From the NCBI GenBank assembly GCA_017548075.1, contig JAFYNL010000015.1, positions 1 through 60,145 of the forward strand: a stretch of DNA of 60,145 bases, read 5' to 3'. The notes beneath the pieces are model-generated. The model worked only from the letters and a program-made list of their open reading frames with translations, was not told where the DNA came from and searched no databases. Of this stretch, positions 8,615 through 17,271 are shown piece after piece. Each line of letters opens with the position of its first letter. Position 1 is the first letter of the stretch. Made by a program: the position numbers and the translations under genes. The DNA comes from Bacteroidaceae bacterium. GTDB lineage: Bacteria; Bacteroidota; Bacteroidia; Bacteroidales; Bacteroidaceae.

Positions 8615-10441
8615 TTAGTCCAAAATAATCTCAATATTATCACCATGTAAAGGATAGAATATTATTTTCTTGTCAGAAAAATCCCAAAGAGATAGGAAAC
8701 CGAGATAATCGTCCTTTTCAGAGGTGTGGTAATACACTTCCTCATAATTTTTCTTTTTCTTAACCCATATACTGCCATTAGAAATATATTTCATGTCGGC
8801 TATGCGAGTCAATTTGTCTGAACTGCTAACACGCAAATAGACCCCATCACCAAAGGCCTCCACACGGCATATACCTCCAAATAGCAGCTTACTAATAGCC
8901 AACGGCTTCCCGTTGTGTCTTTTTGGCTTCTCCGTATACTCTGATTGATACGTCTCACATTGAGAAGCGGTAGGTAACTGTGAGAATTTATAATCTTGCG
9001 GTCTTTTGTAGTCAATTTTTATCTTTTGCCTCATCCAAGCATTGATTCTCTCTCGCCAGTAATCAGAATGTAATAAACGGCCTTCATCGTGATATTTAAT
9101 CCAGCTTTGAGATTCATATCCGTGATACCATTTGCCATCACCCTCAAATCCGTCAATGAGGAGGTTTATAGATGGTTGCTTTAAATCTTCCACTCCATCA
9201 ATCACAACATTATCCATAGTTATTCCACGAACTTTGGGGTGAGTACGATTATATATATACAAAGCCCCCTTATCCGAAAATTCCACAAAGACCTTGTTGC
9301 TGATATAAAGTACAAGTGCCGAAGTTTGCCTCTTTGCTGACCTTGTTGTGATATAATAGCTACCAATCAAATCACTTACTCTATCATCGCTCAGTAATTT
9401 GGTTTTCGTGGCTTTGGAACCTACAATTCGAAAATCATAGACGAAGGGGACATATTTTATCCATAGTTCTTTTCTCTTCGGATCTTGAACGCACAGTTCA
9501 AAGAATGTATTGATGGCTTTTCTGGCATTCCATTGATTAACCAACGCCTGAGACTTCCGCAATTTTTCAATCTCTTCTTGTGTAGCATTTGGGAAAGGTG
9601 CCCACGTACTCGATAGAGCAATGTCACCAAGTATTGCATGTGCGAATTTGCTTACTCGTGTTTGCATGGGTTCTTTGCCTTCTTTTTCTGCCTGCTCTAC
9701 CATCATTGCCAGAATAAGTTTCTTAGTTCTGTCTAATTGATGTTGTGCAAAGACTACTTCCAATAGGTCAACCTCAATAGTTCCACGGAGATTGAAATAA
9801 TGCAAGATGACATCAGAGAAATATGAGAATGACAGGGTAGATTCTTTATAATCAAATATCGTTGGGGCTTCCAAAACAGACTTTGATTGATGAACCAATA
9901 GCGTAGCCATCCGTAACGGCCCATTTGCATCAAGAAAGTTTGCGTGATTTTTCAAAGCCAGAAAGCGTTGATTGCTCCCATCATACATTTCCAGTTTTCT
10001 TTTTAGCAGGTTGCTGATACAGTCTTTATGAACTTGTTGAGGTGATAGCCAGTCATTCAGCAAACAGAATAACAAGCCATTGAAGAACATATTCCTCCAA
10101 TTTTGGTCAAGCAAATTGATAGCATAATCAAATGCTATTGTATCATTGTAAATTTGTCCTAAATTATACGATAAAATTCTTAGTTCTATAGGTGACCATT
10201 CATTGAAATTTGCACCAACTTTCTTGGAAAGCCTTTTTGCTTTGGCTATTACCTTGTCCACAGACTCTTTTGACGCAACGACCTCTCCACCGTCGGAAAA
10301 TCGTTCTGATATTCTTGACAGCTCTCGTATCCGCTTCTCTAACATACGCTGCATCTGCCCATCAACAACCAGATTTGCTTGCAAAGCAAAATTGTCGATG
10401 ATGTCAGGTGTCAAACCGAGGTGTTGATAAGCAGTCTTCAT
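8615..10441 (-). CDS. zorC: ZorC-like protein with EH-signature region
   Basis: The 608-residue soluble protein has, at about residues 270-340, the tryptophan/arginine-rich helical stretch (STWAPFP, then FFELCVQ and ELWIKYVPFVYDFRIVG) that fits the EH_signature region of ZorC. ZorC is thought to bind DNA or link the ZorAB motor to ZorD. Its position between zorB and zorD supports the call. The start ATG shares one base with the zorB stop (10441). A further ~200 residues at the C-terminus (from about 400) with many aromatic and lysine residues are not explained by the EH region. The assignment depends on context as much as on motif. Confidence 0.75.
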   Translation of the reverse strand: MKTAYQHLGLTPDIIDNFALQANLVVDGQMQRMLEKRIRELSRISERFSDGGEVVASKESVDKVIAKAKRLSKKVGANFNEWSPIELRILSYNLGQIYNDTIAFDYAINLLDQNWRNMFFNGLLFCLLNDWLSPQQVHKDCISNLLKRKLEMYDGSNQRFLALKNHANFLDANGPLRMATLLVHQSKSVLEAPTIFDYKESTLSFSYFSDVILHYFNLRGTIEVDLLEVVFAQHQLDRTKKLILAMMVEQAEKEGKEPMQTRVSKFAHAILGDIALSSTWAPFPNATQEEIEKLRKSQALVNQWNARKAINTFFELCVQDPKRKELWIKYVPFVYDFRIVGSKATKTKLLSDDRVSDLIGSYYITTRSAKRQTSALVLYISNKVFVEFSDKGALYIYNRTHPKVRGITMDNVVIDGVEDLKQPSINLLIDGFEGDGKWYHGYESQSWIKYHDEGRLLHSDYWRERINAWMRQKIKIDYKRPQDYKFSQLPTASQCETYQSEYTEKPKRHNGKPLAISKLLFGGICRVEAFGDGVYLRVSSSDKLTRIADMKYISNGSIWVKKKKNYEEVYYHTSEKDDYLGFLSLWDFSDKKIIFYPLHGDNIEIILD

Positions 10442-11127
10442 TACTCAATTGATCTTTTAGCGGCAATCTCTTCCAATTGTTTCTCTGCATTGGTGCGAAC
10501 ACGAAATTCAACGCGACGTGAGAGTTTCTTGTCTTCCTGACCATCTTTCATGATTAGATGGCTGGAGGACAGACCGTTGGCTGTTATCAGAGCTTTGGCC
10601 CATGCCATATCATCTTCTGGCATCATATTCAAACAGTATTGAAGAACGGCTCTTGTCCTGTTTTGCGACAGTTCCATGTTGGAGAAGTAACCGCCGTTGC
10701 TATTAGTGTGGCCCTCTATTCTTATTTCTTCAATATTGTCTTTATACTGTGGACGCATCAGTACTGCAATATAACGCGGGAAGAAATCATCGAGGATGCC
10801 CTTGAAATTCTGTTTCAGATTGTCGTCACCTTCATCAAAAAGCATAGACGGCTCTTGGAAGCGGACACATAAAGTAGAATCTATGGTTGCACGCCAAACG
10901 GTTAAGTCCTCTTTGAATTCTTCTTGTAAGTCAATATAGAGTTGCGTCTTTATCTGGTCATAGCGCTTGACAATCTCTTCGTCCTGTTCTGCTTTTTCCT
11001 GTACCTGCAGCATAGCACCCATGAGCAGGAGAATGAAGATAAACAAAAGGCCTGCCATGAGGTCACCAGTAGAAAGTGCAAATGCATTTTCCTCGTCGTT
11101 TTCTATGTCTCTGTTTCTTTTCTTCAT
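10441..11127 (-). CDS. zorB: ZorB-like MotB/OmpA-type motor stator protein
   Basis: The 228-residue protein begins with a short cytoplasmic segment and one membrane helix (about 21-40, GDLMAGLLFIFILLLMG). The aspartate at position 22 corresponds to the proton-carrying residue of MotB-type stators. The periplasmic part ends in an OmpA-like peptidoglycan-binding domain (about 135-220) with IEGHTNSNG and MELSQNRTRAVLQY. In Zorya, ZorB forms a proton-driven complex with ZorA in the inner membrane and anchors to the cell wall. Start ATG and the zorA stop overlap by 4 bp (ATGA), so the two are translationally coupled. There are no flagellar genes in the window, which rules against an ordinary MotB. 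Confidence 0.85.
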   Translation of the reverse strand: MKKRNRDIENDEENAFALSTGDLMAGLLFIFILLLMGAMLQVQEKAEQDEEIVKRYDQIKTQLYIDLQEEFKEDLTVWRATIDSTLCVRFQEPSMLFDEGDDNLKQNFKGILDDFFPRYIAVLMRPQYKDNIEEIRIEGHTNSNGGYFSNMELSQNRTRAVLQYCLNMMPEDDMAWAKALITANGLSSSHLIMKDGQEDKKLSRRVEFRVRTNAEKQLEEIAAKRSIE

Positions 11128-13100
11128 TTCTGCCTATGTTTGTCAAGTGCGTCAACAAATAATTCGGCTATATCACTTTGCCTTTCAATTGTGCCAGCTA
11201 ATGCATCTGTTGTTTTCGTCAGATTCATCGAATACTGTTCCAGGTATTTCTGCGTGCTGGCTTGCATGGTCTGACTGTATTCTGTCAGTCCCTTCTGAAT
11301 CTGTGCGAAGATTGCTGTCAGCCCATTCTTTATCGTTTCAAATTTTTCAACATAATCTTCTGAGAGTTGTCCAGAGTCATCCAACAATGTCACTACTGAA
11401 TCTATAGCTCGTTGCGTTTGTTTCTGCAATTCCGTCATGTTGCCAGTATATTCATTCTGTGCTTTGTGGAATACTTCCGTCGCAGTCTTCATGTCGTTGG
11501 TGATCATTTGCAAGTGTGCCGTGCTACCTGTGATTTGACCCTGTGCTTGTTGGAAGGTGTTCATTGTTCCAATAATGTACTCGTTCATCTTTTCCAGACG
11601 CTCCAATCCTGTATTGAATTGAGCCAACAGCTTTTCTGTTTCAGACATGGTGCTCTCTTGTAGAGCCATCAAGTCTGTTTGCTTGTCGCTGATGTCATCG
11701 GTGATAGATTTCATAGACGACTGAACCGACTCAGAGACATTTGCCATAACGCCATTTAAGAATGTGCCCATTTGCTCAGAAGCGGCAGACAACTTCGTAA
11801 TCATTTCCTGACTGCTTTGTTCAGACGTTTGGGTCAAGGAAGTCATAATCTCCTTCACCTCCGTCATCGCATTACCTATAGCGCCTGTTGCGAATGCTAT
11901 CTGTTCCTGCATTTGCTTCATGGCAGAAGCGTTAGTATTGGCAGACGTATTAGTGATTTCAGAAATAGCATCCTTCACTTCTGCTATTGTGACTTGCAGA
12001 ATAGATGTTACGTTCTCCATATTCTTGGGGAACATGCCCATCGACGTTGTTGCTTCGGAAAGAGATGCTACCAATTGCTCTAATTCGTGAGAGGCAGAAC
12101 TGGATATGTTGGAACGGAATTCTGTTATGAGCGAGCTCATGCTCTTCTTTAATTCGTCAATAACCGTACCAATCAAATCAGTTGCTGGTGTGGTGACAGT
12201 ATCTGCCATCTGGTCAACATGCTCTATAAGACTCTTGGTTGATGAATCAATATTCTCCATCAACGGAATAATCTTTGCCTGCATCTGACGTGACAGTATC
12301 TCGTCAAATCCGTCGTTGAGCTGCATGGCAAGGTCTGTAGAGAACGACTTTAGGGCCTTGGACTGTTGCTCGCTTTCTTTGAGAATGTCCCTTATGGCCA
12401 GGCTAACAGAAATTCTCTCACCAGATTCATTCACAAACGAGAGTTGAGGTTCTAAAAGTTTGAGCAACAACTGTTGGTCATCAATATAGAACTCGCTGTC
12501 GAGTCTCTCTGACAGGTCTGTGATAGAGCCTAGTAACAAATTTCTGTATCTCTTTTCTATTAATGTATAGACGATTGAAAAGCCCATGCCGAGCAGAGAT
12601 GTCAAAAAGGCTGTGCTCATACCATCAAGCAATGACTGAATACTGGATTGTATGTTCTGCACATTGGCGGTGTCAAAATTACGAACACCCAGAGTCAATC
12701 CTAAGAAAGTGCCAAGCAAACCAAGACCTACTAATGTGCCTGAAGCTGCATCGATGATTCGCAAGTTTAGGTTATTTATCCTTGTTATCTTACTAACTGA
12801 AAAGATTTCAGAAGATGGAATGTTTGTTTTCTTCAATCCATCAATGTTGTATGCCAGCGTCTTTTCATACTCATCCCAAAGGGTTGAAAGACTTGATGTT
12901 CTGATGCTTTCTATGATATTTTCATCATTCTTTACTTGACTGACGATACGGTAAGCACGATTCTCTATCCAGATATTCCATAAGGCATACAGGAAGAATG
13001 ATAGAATTACGACCAGACTGGCGGTTGTCACACCATTCAATAATAAGACAGCGGCCGCTGCAATAATTGTTAGGATAATCCAAAGTGTTGAGCGTATCAT
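11124..13100 (-). CDS. zorA: ZorA-like MotA/TolQ-type motor protein with long cytoplasmic tail
   Basis: The 658-residue protein has two N-terminal helices (about 5-45) and the MotA/ExbB pair at about 120-145 (LVGLGLLGTFLGLTLGV) and 160-190 (GMSTAFLTSLLGMGFSIVYTL). About 450 residues of helical, Ser/Thr/Gln-rich coiled coil follow. MotA itself has no such tail, but the long tail is the hallmark of ZorA, where it forms a cytoplasmic shaft that passes the signal to the effectors. ZorA pairs with ZorB in a proton-driven ring. It follows the HTH gene by 2 bp and overlaps zorB by 4 bp, so the whole cluster reads as one operon. Confidence 0.85.
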   Translation of the reverse strand: MIRSTLWIILTIIAAAAVLLLNGVTTASLVVILSFFLYALWNIWIENRAYRIVSQVKNDENIIESIRTSSLSTLWDEYEKTLAYNIDGLKKTNIPSSEIFSVSKITRINNLNLRIIDAASGTLVGLGLLGTFLGLTLGVRNFDTANVQNIQSSIQSLLDGMSTAFLTSLLGMGFSIVYTLIEKRYRNLLLGSITDLSERLDSEFYIDDQQLLLKLLEPQLSFVNESGERISVSLAIRDILKESEQQSKALKSFSTDLAMQLNDGFDEILSRQMQAKIIPLMENIDSSTKSLIEHVDQMADTVTTPATDLIGTVIDELKKSMSSLITEFRSNISSSASHELEQLVASLSEATTSMGMFPKNMENVTSILQVTIAEVKDAISEITNTSANTNASAMKQMQEQIAFATGAIGNAMTEVKEIMTSLTQTSEQSSQEMITKLSAASEQMGTFLNGVMANVSESVQSSMKSITDDISDKQTDLMALQESTMSETEKLLAQFNTGLERLEKMNEYIIGTMNTFQQAQGQITGSTAHLQMITNDMKTATEVFHKAQNEYTGNMTELQKQTQRAIDSVVTLLDDSGQLSEDYVEKFETIKNGLTAIFAQIQKGLTEYSQTMQASTQKYLEQYSMNLTKTTDALAGTIERQSDIAELFVDALDKHRQK

Positions 13101-13102
13101 AC

Positions 13103-13348
13103 TTAATTCTTGTGTTCTTTTGCGATTTCCAGTGACAAGAGATAGGACTTGTATTCCCGCACTATTAGTTCCTTGATGTCAACCTCCAATAAGTCGGCTA
13201 TCTTTAGCAGACTATTCAAGTCTGGCTGCGAAGAGTTGGTACACCATTTGGAAACCGTAGAGGGTGTAACCCCCATCTGCTCTGACAGCCATTTGTTGGT
13301 ACGTTTCTTTTCTACCAGCACCAATTTAATACGATTTATATCTTCCAT
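13103..13348 (-). CDS. XRE-type helix-turn-helix regulator of the Zorya operon
   Basis: The 81-residue protein is a compact Cro/C1-type HTH: MEDINRIKLVLVEKKRTNKW, then LSEQMGVTPSTVSKWCTN and LLKIADLLEVDIKELI. The ATG at 13348 is chosen because a -7 box TATCTTTG lies at 13368-13375 just upstream. A longer frame from 13390 would start upstream of that promoter. It is the first gene of the zor operon, 2 bp before zorA, so it probably controls its own and zor expression. Confidence 0.8.
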   Translation of the reverse strand: MEDINRIKLVLVEKKRTNKWLSEQMGVTPSTVSKWCTNSSQPDLNSLLKIADLLEVDIKELIVREYKSYLLSLEIAKEHKN

Positions 13349-13367
13349 ATAATTCGATTTTACGGCA

Positions 13368-13375
13368 CAAAGATA
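13368..13375 (-). promoter_or_regulatory. Promoter -7 box of the zor operon
   Basis: TATCTTTG on the minus strand, 19 bp before the HTH start codon, matches the Bacteroidetes -7 consensus. A clear -33 TTTG at the usual distance is not seen, which would suit a regulated promoter. Confidence 0.6.
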
Positions 13376-13487
13376 GTGAAATAAATTCAATTTTACGAAT
13401 TTCTTTTTGATGTCATATATTTTTTCTCGCTTTTTTATACTTTTTTACGAGTTTTGCCAAGTCAAAAGTTCATTTAATGATTTAATG

Positions 13488-14024
13488 TTACGTTATCCAG
13501 TGGAAATACACATAGAAAGCAACCTCTATTGCAATCGTTATGATTGAAAGTAGTGAAAGGGAGCCAACAATGTAGAACAGTTTCGTGGATATCCATACAC
13601 CCTCGTTATTCTTCACAATGTCAGTAAGTCGTTGGCTATGCTTCTGCCAAATCGCTTCTTGCTGCTTGTTGTGGTTGGCAAGTTTCTGTTCCTCCTGCCC
13701 CAGCCATTCGGCATGGATGTCTTGAAGCTTCTTCTGGCTCTCGTCATCAAGTTTTGTTTTTACGGGAGTCTCTTGTGCCTGGACTATGGCGTTGCAGATG
13801 CCCGTGATGGCATTCTCTGCACTTAGGGCGGCGGCATCAAGTCCCTTCTGTGTCGTTACACTACATTCTTTCGCCTCCTTGATTGCTTCAAGCAATTTCT
13901 GCAACAGGGTAAGTGCCTCCTTAATCTGTTCCAAGGTGGCATCAAAACGATTCTGTTCTTCTTTCTTTTCCTCATCTTCCTTGATGGCAGACATGAGGTC
14001 ATTGTATTTTTCTTTTTGTGACAT
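13488..14024 (-). CDS. Coiled-coil protein with C-terminal membrane anchor, next to relaxase
   Basis: The 178-residue product is largely charged helix (KEKYNDLMSAIKEDEEKKEE, then QIKEALTLLQKLLEAIKEAKE), with one membrane helix at about 148-172 (FYIVGSLSLLSIITIAIEVAF). It follows the relaxase gene by 36 bp. Small coiled-coil/TM proteins at this position are frequent in Bacteroidetes mobilizable elements and may assist the relaxosome or contact the helper's coupling protein. No specific family is recognised. Confidence 0.6.
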   Translation of the reverse strand: MSQKEKYNDLMSAIKEDEEKKEEQNRFDATLEQIKEALTLLQKLLEAIKEAKECSVTTQKGLDAAALSAENAITGICNAIVQAQETPVKTKLDDESQKKLQDIHAEWLGQEEQKLANHNKQQEAIWQKHSQRLTDIVKNNEGVWISTKLFYIVGSLSLLSIITIAIEVAFYVYFHWIT

Positions 14025-14060
14025 ATTATTGGTTTTACTTGTGTTGATAATCTGTTTGTA

Positions 14061-15293
14061 TTATTTACCTCGATTCCATCTTCTCGCCATCGGCTTGCAT
14101 AGCCAGTTGGCTTTCATGGCACAGCGTCTGGCCCATTCCAGTTCGTCCTCGTCCTTGTCCTTGCCCCAGCCAGTGCCAGTTCCACCTCCGCCTCCGTAAG
14201 ATTCTGACATGGCAGTGGCAGCATCGGCATAGTCCAAGAAAAGCAACATGGCAACTTTCAGAATGTCCTCATGTGTGGCATCGCTGTTCTCTGGAACCAC
14301 AATATTGCAGTCAAGTTCCTTGTATACTCTGTCAGGGATGCTGAGTTGTTTCTGCTCGCCATCGATGAAGAAGACTTGTTTGTAATCAGTGGATGGTGCG
14401 GTAGGCTTGGCTTTTGGTGATGAAGTCCGTGGCATTGGTAAACTATCGGCAATCGGTTTCTTGCTGTCCACAGATTTCAGGACTTGTACAGCTGTTTGTT
14501 TTTGGACAGGATGGAGCTTTCCCCATGTCGTTTCTATCTGCGACGGCATCAGTTTCCTACCTGTTCCAAGTTCCGAGGACTTATAAGAGGAGTTGCCCAT
14601 CTTGATGGAATAGCCTCTGACCACCTTCTCCTTGTCACGCTGTAGTTTGACCTTGTAGCCCCGCTTGGTCAGCATGGTTTCGTAATCCGCCCAATCGAAG
14701 CGTGGCAGCGATTTGAGTATATCCATGCAGTCATTGGTTATCTGTTGGAGGTGTTCTTCCCGTATCTCCATCGGGTCTTTCCAGCCGTGGCGTTGATTGA
14801 TGGCTTGGGCAGCTGCCACGGCTCTCTCTCCTATAAAGTGACAGTCATTGATGTTGCCATCCTTGTCAATGCGGTTCACCACCAGATGCAGGTGGGGAAT
14901 CCCTGACTTGGCATCATAGTGGAGAGCCGCGAAGTACTGCGAGTTCTTGATGTTCGTCCTGACAAGATTCTTGTGCTTGCCATCTGGTGTCTTGGTCACC
15001 TGATCGAGTTCATTCACGAACACTTCCGTGAAGCGTCGCCAGTCATCAAGTGTCCATCCATCGCTCTCGTTCATGGATGGGGAAACCTCGATGCGTATGG
15101 ACGTTTTGTCAATGGGCTTCCGTGCGAACTTCTGCTTGAAGCGGTTCATGTGGAGCACCATCTCGTCCCACATGCCTATCGGAGGCAGATCCTCTGTCAG
15201 GAGGTTCACCTTCACGATGTCGGCACGGAAGTCTTTAGTCGCATAGTTGGTCATGGCCTGGCCATGCTCTATAGGTCTTGCGGTTGCTATCAT
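14061..15293 (-). CDS. mobA: MobA/VirD2-type relaxase
   Basis: The 410-residue protein has the relaxase layout. Near the N-terminus are GQAMTNYATKDFRADIV and later SIRIEVSP. The metal-binding histidine motif PHLHLVVNRID lies at about 131-140. Relaxases nick oriT and stay bound to the DNA strand during mobilization. A short proline/serine-rich linker and a glycine-rich stretch (SYGGGGGTGTGWG) occur in the C-terminal third. It lies 19 bp after the mobC-like gene, so they form one mobilization unit. Together with the absence of transfer-apparatus genes, this makes the element mobilizable rather than self-transmissible. Confidence 0.85.
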   Translation of the reverse strand: MIATARPIEHGQAMTNYATKDFRADIVKVNLLTEDLPPIGMWDEMVLHMNRFKQKFARKPIDKTSIRIEVSPSMNESDGWTLDDWRRFTEVFVNELDQVTKTPDGKHKNLVRTNIKNSQYFAALHYDAKSGIPHLHLVVNRIDKDGNINDCHFIGERAVAAAQAINQRHGWKDPMEIREEHLQQITNDCMDILKSLPRFDWADYETMLTKRGYKVKLQRDKEKVVRGYSIKMGNSSYKSSELGTGRKLMPSQIETTWGKLHPVQKQTAVQVLKSVDSKKPIADSLPMPRTSSPKAKPTAPSTDYKQVFFIDGEQKQLSIPDRVYKELDCNIVVPENSDATHEDILKVAMLLFLDYADAATAMSESYGGGGGTGTGWGKDKDEDELEWARRCAMKANWLCKPMARRWNRGK

Positions 15294-15312
15294 AGTTGTC
15301 GTTCTTTATTTG

Positions 15313-15693
15313 TTATCCAATGAATTTCTCTCTAATCGCGTTCCATTGCCTGATAAGGTAGTTGATGCCTTCTATCCATGCCTCCATGAAACGCTCGTTT
15401 TTGAAATAACGCTTCCTCACCTCCTGCGGCAGTCCGTGAAGGGCATTGCGGATGCCGACGAGCTCCGACCTTGCAGCGGAGAGGTTTTTCAGTGCTTCCT
15501 CCTGTCCCTCGGTCATAAGTTGCTTAGGCTGGTGTCCAAGGACGGTGTTATGGACGTACAGGCTCTTGGGCATTCCACATTTGGCAGCATTGGCTACAAT
15601 CTGTTTGTATTCTTCTTCCGTGAAGCGGACATCAATATGGTGTCCCTTGTTCTGCCTCTTTTCTGAGGTCTTTGATTTTTTCTCAGTTGTCAT
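15313..15693 (-). CDS. mobC: MobC-like relaxosome accessory protein
   Basis: The 126-residue protein begins MTTEKKSKTSEKRQNKGHHI and has the ribbon-helix-helix-like segment IDVRFTEEEYKQIVANAAKCG, then an arginine-rich helical part (NLSAARSELVGIRNALHGLP). This matches the MobC/plasmid mobilization relaxosome family, which helps the relaxase open oriT. The ATG at 15693 is preferred; an extension to 15822 would add an unlikely leader. The upstream gap is where oriT is expected. Confidence 0.8.
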   Translation of the reverse strand: MTTEKKSKTSEKRQNKGHHIDVRFTEEEYKQIVANAAKCGMPKSLYVHNTVLGHQPKQLMTEGQEEALKNLSAARSELVGIRNALHGLPQEVRKRYFKNERFMEAWIEGINYLIRQWNAIREKFIG

Positions 15694-15904
15694 ATTTCTA
15701 TTTTGATTAAAGGTGGTTGTAAATGTATTGCTATTGAGAGATTGAAGTAAAAGCCTTGGACAACCCGGTGCGAGCCTGCGAGCGGCACAAGAACCCAGTG
15801 GAAGGACAGTGCAGCGGAGCAAATCTGTCAGACATTGGGACTTCTTGTTTAGACCTCAGAAAAAATCACTCTTCTTCGGGCTTGTCCGTGGCTTTATCCT
15901 TCTG
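15694..15904. other. oriT: Candidate origin of transfer region
   Basis: This 211-bp gap lies directly upstream of mobC-mobA, the usual place of oriT in such elements. It contains a GC-rich patch with a short direct repeat (GCGAGCCTGCGAGC, about 15770-15783) in otherwise AT-rich DNA. The nick site cannot be identified by eye. Confidence 0.35.
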
Positions 15905-16702
15905 TCAGTCGCTGCCATATTGATGGCTTTTGGTAGTGTCTGTTGTATCCTCAGCTGCGGCACTGGGAATTAGCGAGACTGGCGGGGCTGTCGAGCCTTC
16001 ATCAATATGGATGCCCTCTTGATTGTTGGGCATGGAAGGAGTGTTGCCTAATGCGACATCACTTGATGTGCTATATGGCTCATCAGCTTCTGGCGGCAGG
16101 TTGGCATAGTGCTCGTCAAGTTGCTCCAAGTAATCCTCTGGCAGCTGTCCATCCTCTCCGTATGGAGATAGTTTATTCTCTTCCCTTTCATCGTTGTTAG
16201 CATCAGCCAAAGATGAAACGGGATTATTAGAGGTAGGCGATTGAGGATGGCTGTTGCCATTATCATTAGAAGAGGATGAGTTGGCATTATCTTGGACAGC
16301 CAGTTTGGGAGTGACAGAATTCCTCTGATAATTCGGATTCTTGATGGGAGCATCCTGCCCGTCCACGAACCAGAAAGCCAGACAGTGAATAGTGTGGATG
16401 GTCGTGCGGTTGTTGGCTACGGATGTGAGAATCCCCACCTCGTTGAAAAGGTCTATCATCTTCTGTGCTGTCTTGCGGTCACAGTGCCAGAGTTCGGCGA
16501 GCTCCACTTTGGATATGGCAAACTGCCCGATGTCAAGGTCAGCTAAGAAGTTTTTCTTCTCATAGTGAAATGGCTCTATTGCCGCCAAAGAAAGAAACGT
16601 GTCAAGGGCTTTCATGCGGTGGAAACCCTGATTGTCATCTTTGAGGAAATCAAGCTGCTCTCTGGTCAGCAGGATTCCATACTTTACGTTTTTGTTTTTC
16701 AT
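15905..16702 (-). CDS. DNA-binding protein with winged-helix N-terminus and disordered tail
   Basis: The 265-residue protein has a conserved N-terminal ~120 residues (GILLTREQLDFL, then RMKALDTFLSLA and FAISKVELAELWHCDRKTAQ) that look like a winged-helix domain. A long, low-complexity Ser/Asn/Pro/Glu tail follows. Genes of this kind commonly precede mob genes in Bacteroidetes elements and may be replication-initiator-like or regulatory. It lies upstream of the candidate oriT and downstream of the small HTH gene. A GGGCTG/CAGCCC hairpin at about 16724-16744 sits just before it, but without a T run. Confidence 0.65.
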   Translation of the reverse strand: MKNKNVKYGILLTREQLDFLKDDNQGFHRMKALDTFLSLAAIEPFHYEKKNFLADLDIGQFAISKVELAELWHCDRKTAQKMIDLFNEVGILTSVANNRTTIHTIHCLAFWFVDGQDAPIKNPNYQRNSVTPKLAVQDNANSSSSNDNGNSHPQSPTSNNPVSSLADANNDEREENKLSPYGEDGQLPEDYLEQLDEHYANLPPEADEPYSTSSDVALGNTPSMPNNQEGIHIDEGSTAPPVSLIPSAAAEDTTDTTKSHQYGSD

Positions 16703-16789
16703 TGTTTCTTTTGTTAGTGATGAGGGCTGGCATTGGTCAGCCCCCCACCGTTGTTAATAATGTGATTTGAATGTGACTTGAAAACAGGG

Positions 16790-17194
16790 TTACATCGGAT
16801 TGATGTCAGTTTCGGTCTGCCAATCATGCTTGTCCGGCTTACGTTTGTGCGAGGCAAGGATGGCCTCGTTCACTTCTTCGGCTGTTAGTGGGACAGCATT
16901 CCTGCGCATGGTCTCCAGCCACTTGTCAAGCTCGTCCTGATACAGGATCCATCTTCTGCCTGGCTTGGTGGCTGGAATGGTGCCATCCTCCAGCTTCATG
17001 TACATAGTTCCCTTTGGGATGTGCGTGTACTCGATGGCCTCTTCCACAGTCATTGGCTTGTGGCGGTTCTCCTTTACTGGTTTGCTACTCTCTGCCTGCT
17101 GTCTTGACAGCATGGCTCTCATGCCCATTACCTCATCCCGAAGCTGGGCGACGACCTGCGGGAGGTCGTTGAATGTCAGATTTTCTTTTTGCAT
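16790..17194 (-). CDS. Excisionase-type HTH_17 protein
   Basis: The 134-residue protein has a central MerR/excisionase-like DNA-binding domain at about 45-100: MTVEEAIEYTHIPKGTMYMK, then GRRWILYQDELDKWLE. Such proteins act as recombination directionality factors or as regulators of mobilization genes in Bacteroidetes elements. Its upstream region carries a palindrome (17255-17271) that recurs in front of the integrase gene, so the two are probably co-regulated. Confidence 0.7.
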   Translation of the reverse strand: MQKENLTFNDLPQVVAQLRDEVMGMRAMLSRQQAESSKPVKENRHKPMTVEEAIEYTHIPKGTMYMKLEDGTIPATKPGRRWILYQDELDKWLETMRRNAVPLTAEEVNEAILASHKRKPDKHDWQTETDINPM

Positions 17195-17223
17195 AACTTA
17201 TCACTGTTTTGGTGAATCGGCTG

Positions 17224-17271
17224 CAAAGAAACTCAATGATGCCATGCTGATTCCGATTATTCACGATAATC
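17224..17271 (-). promoter_or_regulatory. Promoter with palindromic operator, copy 1
   Basis: A CAAAG (-7-like on the minus strand) at about 17224 is followed by a block ending in GATTAT-TCACG-ATAATC (17255-17271). Nearly the same ~55-bp block recurs at 20050-20098. The palindrome lies about where the -33 region should be, so a bound repressor or Xis-type protein would control the promoter. The rest of the gap to 17599 shows no gene. Confidence 0.55.

Noticed and set aside
10441-13100. zorA/zorB as flagellar MotA/MotB or ExbB/TolR
   Set aside because: No flagellar or TonB genes nearby, ZorA has a ~450-residue coiled-coil tail, and zorC/zorD-like genes follow directly.
15694-15822. N-terminal extension of the MobC-like gene
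   Set aside because: The added residues are unlike the family and would cover the candidate oriT; the ATG at 15693 fits the conserved start.
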